From: Ardenticatenales bacterium
Lineage (GTDB): Bacteria; Chloroflexota; Anaerolineae; Epilineales; Epilineaceae
NCBI GenBank assembly: GCA_020853525.1
Contig: JADYYS010000028.1
Location: forward strand, 1 to 64,000
Reading direction: 5' to 3'
DNA length: 64,000 nt
Position 1 is the first letter of the stretch; the number at the start of each line of letters is the position of its first letter. Below are positions 60,999 through 64,000 of the stretch, piece by piece. Under the pieces are notes generated by a model. It was not told the origin of the DNA, made no database searches, and worked only from the letters and a program-made list of their open reading frames with translations. A program made the position numbers and the translations under genes.

Positions 60999-61828
60999 CC
61001 CGCGGCGTGCCAGCACTCCTACGTCGACTCGCCCTCCTCGCCATCGCCCTCCTCGCCCTGTCCGCCGCCGTCCTCGTGGCGTTCAACGCCTGGGCCGCCG
61101 CCACCGGCCCGCGCGCGGCAGACGTCGCGAACAGCCGCTTCGAGAGCGGCCCGTCGACACGCGCCGCGCCCGGCACCGAGGTCGTGGCCTACATGGCCAA
61201 GCCGGAGCGGCGCGTGCTGCGGCCGGGCATCGTCCTGGTACACGAGTGGTGGGGCCTGGACGCCGAGACGGCCGCCAAGGCGGAGCGGCTGAGCGCGCTG
61301 GGCTACGCCGTCTTCGCGCCGGACACGTACCGCGGCCAGGCCGCCGAGTACGTCAGCCGCGCGCTCTGGCTGCGGCTGACGGTGCCCGAGGACCGCGTGA
61401 TGACGGACCTCGACGGCGCGGTGCGGCACCTGCAGGGCGTGGACACCGTCGATCCCGAGCGGATCGCCGTCGTCGGCTTCTGCTACGGCGGCGAGATGGC
61501 GCTGCGCTACGCGACGACGAACGACCGCCTGGCCGCCGTGGCCGTCTTCTACGGCCGCCCGATCGACGACCCGAAGGCGCTGGGCGCGATCGCCGACCGC
61601 AAGATCCCGGTCCTGGGCGTCTTCGGCGCCGACGACCGCCGCCTCGGCCCGGCCGTCGCAGACCGGTTCGACGACACGCTGACCGCGGCCGGCGTGCCGC
61701 ACACGGTGACGGTGTACCCGGGCGTCGGGCATGCGTTCGTGAAGACGGGGGCGCTGGATGCGCCGGGGGCGGCGGCGGATGCGTGGGCGGAGTTGGAGGG
61801 GTGGTTGGGGGCGGTGTTGCGGCCGTGA
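60995..61828 (+). CDS. membrane-anchored dienelactone hydrolase family protein
   Basis: 277 residues. An N-terminal membrane segment (ALLRRLALLAIALLALSAAV) would anchor the enzyme outside. The alpha/beta hydrolase has the DLH triad Cys163 (GFCYGGEM), Asp near 213 (FGADD) and His246 (GVGHAF), plus LVHEWWGLD with the supporting Glu84. DLH enzymes hydrolyse dienelactones or related esters; the export signal suggests an extracellular ester or lactone. Its ATG overlaps the FG-GAP gene stop (ATGA), so the two are coupled. Confidence 0.88.
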   Translation: MTRGVPALLRRLALLAIALLALSAAVLVAFNAWAAATGPRAADVANSRFESGPSTRAAPGTEVVAYMAKPERRVLRPGIVLVHEWWGLDAETAAKAERLSALGYAVFAPDTYRGQAAEYVSRALWLRLTVPEDRVMTDLDGAVRHLQGVDTVDPERIAVVGFCYGGEMALRYATTNDRLAAVAVFYGRPIDDPKALGAIADRKIPVLGVFGADDRRLGPAVADRFDDTLTAAGVPHTVTVYPGVGHAFVKTGALDAPGAAADAWAELEGWLGAVLRP

Positions 61829-62182
61829 TGGAGTGGTGAGGATCCATCGTTCACATGTGCAGATTCGATGGATTGACACACGGTCAACGATCGGATAGCT
61901 TGTCTTCGGGGCGCACGTTGCGCTTTCCCGAACCGCTCATCAGGAGTTGCCGTGCCAAGCACACCGAGTGTCCGTTCGAGTCATTGTCCGGTTCCGGTGA
62001 GACGAATGGGCTGGCCAGCCGCTGGAACGACCGGCCAACCCTACCGCGAGGCGCCTGATTCGCCTCCGCTGGCGTGTTCGAGCTTGCCACGGTCTCACGT
62101 TGTCGGCAAGCCAACGGGCGGATCAAGGCCCCTCCGACCAGCGCGCTGGATCCCCCACCGCGCATTGCGTCAGGAGGTTACG
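61829..62182. other. 354-bp intergenic region with a promoter and an alternative start
   Basis: Contains a TTGACA promoter candidate (listed separately) and, from a GTG at 61952 preceded by CAGGAG, an in-frame upstream extension of the next gene. I chose the later ATG, so the extension is left untranslated here. Nothing else recognisable. Confidence 0.45.
61873..61901 (+). promoter_or_regulatory. candidate promoter with overlapping palindrome
   Basis: Consensus -35 TTGACA (61873-61878), 17-bp spacer, weak -10 TAGCTT (61896-61901). TTGAC and GTCAA (61873-61887) form a small inverted repeat over the -35, a possible operator. It probably drives the downstream secreted gene. Confidence 0.5.
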
Positions 62183-62875
62183 ATGTCTCTGTTGACTCCC
62201 CCCCGCCGCTTCACGCACGTCCTTCGCCGCCGTTCCGCGGCGCTGAGCCTCGTCTTCGTCGCGGCTGTCGTTGCCGGCGGCGTTGCCACACGCGCGATCG
62301 TTGTGCCGGAGCCGGTGTATGCGGCGTGCCATGGAGCGAACCAGGCATGCTACATGAGCAGCACCAAGACGGCCGCCGTCGACGTGTACTACTATGTACC
62401 GGCCGGCGGCTCATCCATTGTCCCGGTTGAGCCAGATAGCGCCACAGCCTTCACCATTTCAGGTGTGTGGAGTCCTCCAGTTCCGCAATCCTGTAACGAT
62501 TCGACCGAAAACGCCACCGTGGATGTCACTTGGACGGCCACCGGATGGGTGGTGTCAAACTTTGTTGGTACCGCCAACATCATTGATATAGCCGTCTGTT
62601 CGTTGTCGCCATGCGAGGCAGAAGACATGCATGCCTATGCGTATCGCATGTACGTCGATGTCAATGATCCAGGTCCGGGCGGCAAACACCTCAGTCACGT
62701 GACCTTTACCGCCACTACCGTGCCGGACGGCCATGAACTCGACCCGAGCCCATGCGAGCTTGGCAGCGCCACGACACCAACATCATCCAGCTTCAATGCC
62801 ACTGATAGCGGAGTCTTCGAGTGTCCGTTCAATTGTGATGCCGCGGGCACCACGTTGAACATCACCTACAACTAG
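62183..62875 (+). CDS. secreted hypothetical protein, lower GC
   Basis: 230 residues. An ideal AGGAGGT site precedes the ATG. A signal segment (LSLVFVAAVVAGGVATRAIV) leads to a mature part with eight or so cysteines (ACHGANQACYMSS, CSLSPCEAE, CPFNC) and Thr/Asn-rich beta-like sequence. I do not recognise a family. Codon use is less GC-biased than in most of the window (many AAT, ATT, ATA, GTT codons towards the 3' half), which may signal recent acquisition. A 19-bp hairpin follows the stop. Confidence 0.7.
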   Translation: MSLLTPPRRFTHVLRRRSAALSLVFVAAVVAGGVATRAIVVPEPVYAACHGANQACYMSSTKTAAVDVYYYVPAGGSSIVPVEPDSATAFTISGVWSPPVPQSCNDSTENATVDVTWTATGWVVSNFVGTANIIDIAVCSLSPCEAEDMHAYAYRMYVDVNDPGPGGKHLSHVTFTATTVPDGHELDPSPCELGSATTPTSSSFNATDSGVFECPFNCDAAGTTLNITYN

Positions 62876-62892
62876 GCGTGCAGCTCTGAAAG

Positions 62893-62935
62893 AGAACGGG
62901 GCATCGCCAGGTCTCGCCTGGCGATGCCCCGTTCT
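62893..62935 (+). terminator. 19-bp perfect hairpin terminator
   Basis: AGAACGGGGCATCGCCAGG (62893-62911) pairs perfectly with 62917-62935 around TCTCG; GTCAT follows rather than a T-run. It separates the secreted Cys-rich gene from the last gene of the window. Confidence 0.65.
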
Positions 62936-62960
62936 GTCATCGCTTCTGAGGGGGTGGAGT

Positions 62961-64000
62961 ATGAACAGACGACTGCTGACTGTCGCGATGCTGGCAGCAG
63001 GGACCGTAGCCCCGAGTGCAGTAGCCGCCGCTCAGTCCATAGACCCGCGCGACATCATCTTCACCGTCGATGACGACGCCGCCGGTGGATGGCCTGGATG
63101 TGACGCCGTAAGCGCCATCGATGCACGAACTGGGAAGCACCTCTATGACGGCGCGCACACGACGTCTCCCGGCAGGCTCGCCTTGACATCAGATCTTCGG
63201 TGGGTCGTTTCTGGTGGCAGCAATAACGGCGAGCGATTCATGTTCCAGCTCATCTTGTCGAAACGGGGAATACCTCATTGGGAAACGCTTAAGTTTGCCC
63301 CGCAAGGGTTGTCTGCTGGGCCCGTAGCATTTACACCCGACGACAGAATGTTTTTCGTTGCTCAGCCCGGCAGTGTAGCACGCTACTTGACTGCGAATTT
63401 TGGTCGAGCGACGTTTGGCAACGAGACCGGTCGATATGCAACCGGCGATGTCGCGTCCATACTCTTTTCAAGTGACTCGGCGATGGTGCTTCTCGTACAT
63501 GCGAATGGCGACATCGTATTCCTCGATCCGCAATCGATGACGATCTCCAGGACCACGATGACGTATATTCCTCTTGCATCTAATAGAGATCGAAAGATAC
63601 GGCAGACATTTGCCGCGATTTCGCCTGACGATCGTATTGTCGTGATCAACACAGGTGGCCCCCGTGTAAACGTCATCGATCTCATCGAGAATACGTCGTC
63701 GGTGGTGGCCCTGCCGGAGTCCGGCGAAACGTTTGGTTTGGCGTTCAATTTTGCATCAGCCTCGCGCACACTCGCCGTTCACGGCCGCTCGGTCGTGTCC
63801 GTCTACGACTTCGGAGATCCGATCCATCCTCGTCTACTCGCAAAGACGACTGTACCAGCGCAAATGACTCAAATTCCGATTGGCTGGGAGGAGCAGTTCG
63901 AATGGGTGCGACACTCCACACTCGCCTGGACTGGTCGCGGCGACGCTGTCATCGCCGCAATCGGAAAGCCGCAAGAGTATCGAATTCTTGACTTCGAGAC
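62961..64000 (+). CDS. secreted beta-propeller-like protein, 3' end outside the window
   Basis: Open through the window end (346 codons seen, no stop). Signal peptide MNRRLLTVAMLAAGTVAPSAVAAAQ, then blade-like repeats: AVSAIDARTGKHLYDG, FTPDDRMFFVAQPGSVAR, ANGDIVFLDPQSM, ISPDDRIVVINTGG, VNVIDLIENTSSVVAL, AVHGRSVVSVYDF. This fits a YVTN/WD40-type propeller. GGGGTGGAG lies just before the ATG. Codon use is markedly more AT-rich than in the rest of the window. The domain content beyond the window is unknown. Confidence 0.75.
   Translation, partial: MNRRLLTVAMLAAGTVAPSAVAAAQSIDPRDIIFTVDDDAAGGWPGCDAVSAIDARTGKHLYDGAHTTSPGRLALTSDLRWVVSGGSNNGERFMFQLILSKRGIPHWETLKFAPQGLSAGPVAFTPDDRMFFVAQPGSVARYLTANFGRATFGNETGRYATGDVASILFSSDSAMVLLVHANGDIVFLDPQSMTISRTTMTYIPLASNRDRKIRQTFAAISPDDRIVVINTGGPRVNVIDLIENTSSVVALPESGETFGLAFNFASASRTLAVHGRSVVSVYDFGDPIHPRLLAKTTVPAQMTQIPIGWEEQFEWVRHSTLAWTGRGDAVIAAIGKPQEYRILDFE

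Noticed and set aside
1-64000. tRNA or rRNA genes
   Set aside because: No cloverleaf-compatible or conserved rRNA segment was recognised on either strand by reading; a covariance-model search would be decisive.

Overview
This is GC-rich DNA with many GTG/TTG starts and dense gene packing; at least ten gene pairs overlap by 4 bp or less. Together with several large secreted beta-propeller proteins, Thr/Pro-rich stalks ending in an '[VLI][FY]LP' motif, a DUF3160 remnant, an O-antigen-ligase/TPR fusion and tandem AfsR/BTAD-type regulators, this points to a Chloroflexota genome. That is an inference from gene content; no rRNA or other decisive marker is present. I recognised no tRNA, rRNA, CRISPR array or intact transposon.

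Layout. (1) 0-5 kb: a VapBC module, two secreted hypothetical proteins, a decayed DUF3160 remnant, a CapA-like phosphoesterase and a GYD protein. (2) 4.8-5.4 kb: a gene-free regulatory/repeat island holding the fullest copy of an interspersed inverted repeat and a five-site palindrome array with exact 22-bp spacing, upstream of an HU/IHF-like gene. (3) 5.9-15.5 kb: housekeeping replication and nucleotide genes (gmk-priA; a GNAT-like gene, an R3H-ATPase and tmk) around a secreted M23 peptidase and a lipoprotein. The GNAT-R3H-tmk operon has a promoter that predicts a leaderless mRNA. (4) 15.6-27 kb: a five-gene minus-strand cluster of three giant beta-propeller/von Willebrand A (vWA) surface proteins, an orphan oligopeptide-binding lipoprotein and a DUF1232 membrane protein. 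(5) 27.2-36.2 kb: a cyclase-family hydrolase, a TolB-like protein, then a surface-polysaccharide set (ligase-TPR, WecA/TagO-like transferase, nucleotide-sugar dehydrogenase) and a hexapeptide-repeat membrane protein. (6) 36.2-46.5 kb: cyclophilin, a Ca/Na exchanger, a three-gene ABC exporter with a 14-bp tandem repeat between ATPase and permease, a MntA-HepT module fused by overlap to valS, and a KefB-type antiporter. (7) 46.6-52.5 kb: a propeller fused to an M1-aminopeptidase-like domain without the zinc motif, plus two small secreted proteins. (8) 52.7-64 kb: two overlapping AfsR-like regulators (the second lacks the TPR half), a PqqB-like metallo-beta-lactamase, an FG-GAP protein overlapping a dienelactone hydrolase, and two secreted genes with visibly lower GC; the last runs off the window.

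The most promising candidates for something undescribed are the vWA/propeller surface cluster (4), the propeller-pseudopeptidase fusion (7), and three small DNA architectures: the 22-bp palindrome array, the 14-bp intercistronic repeat and the interspersed inverted repeat.
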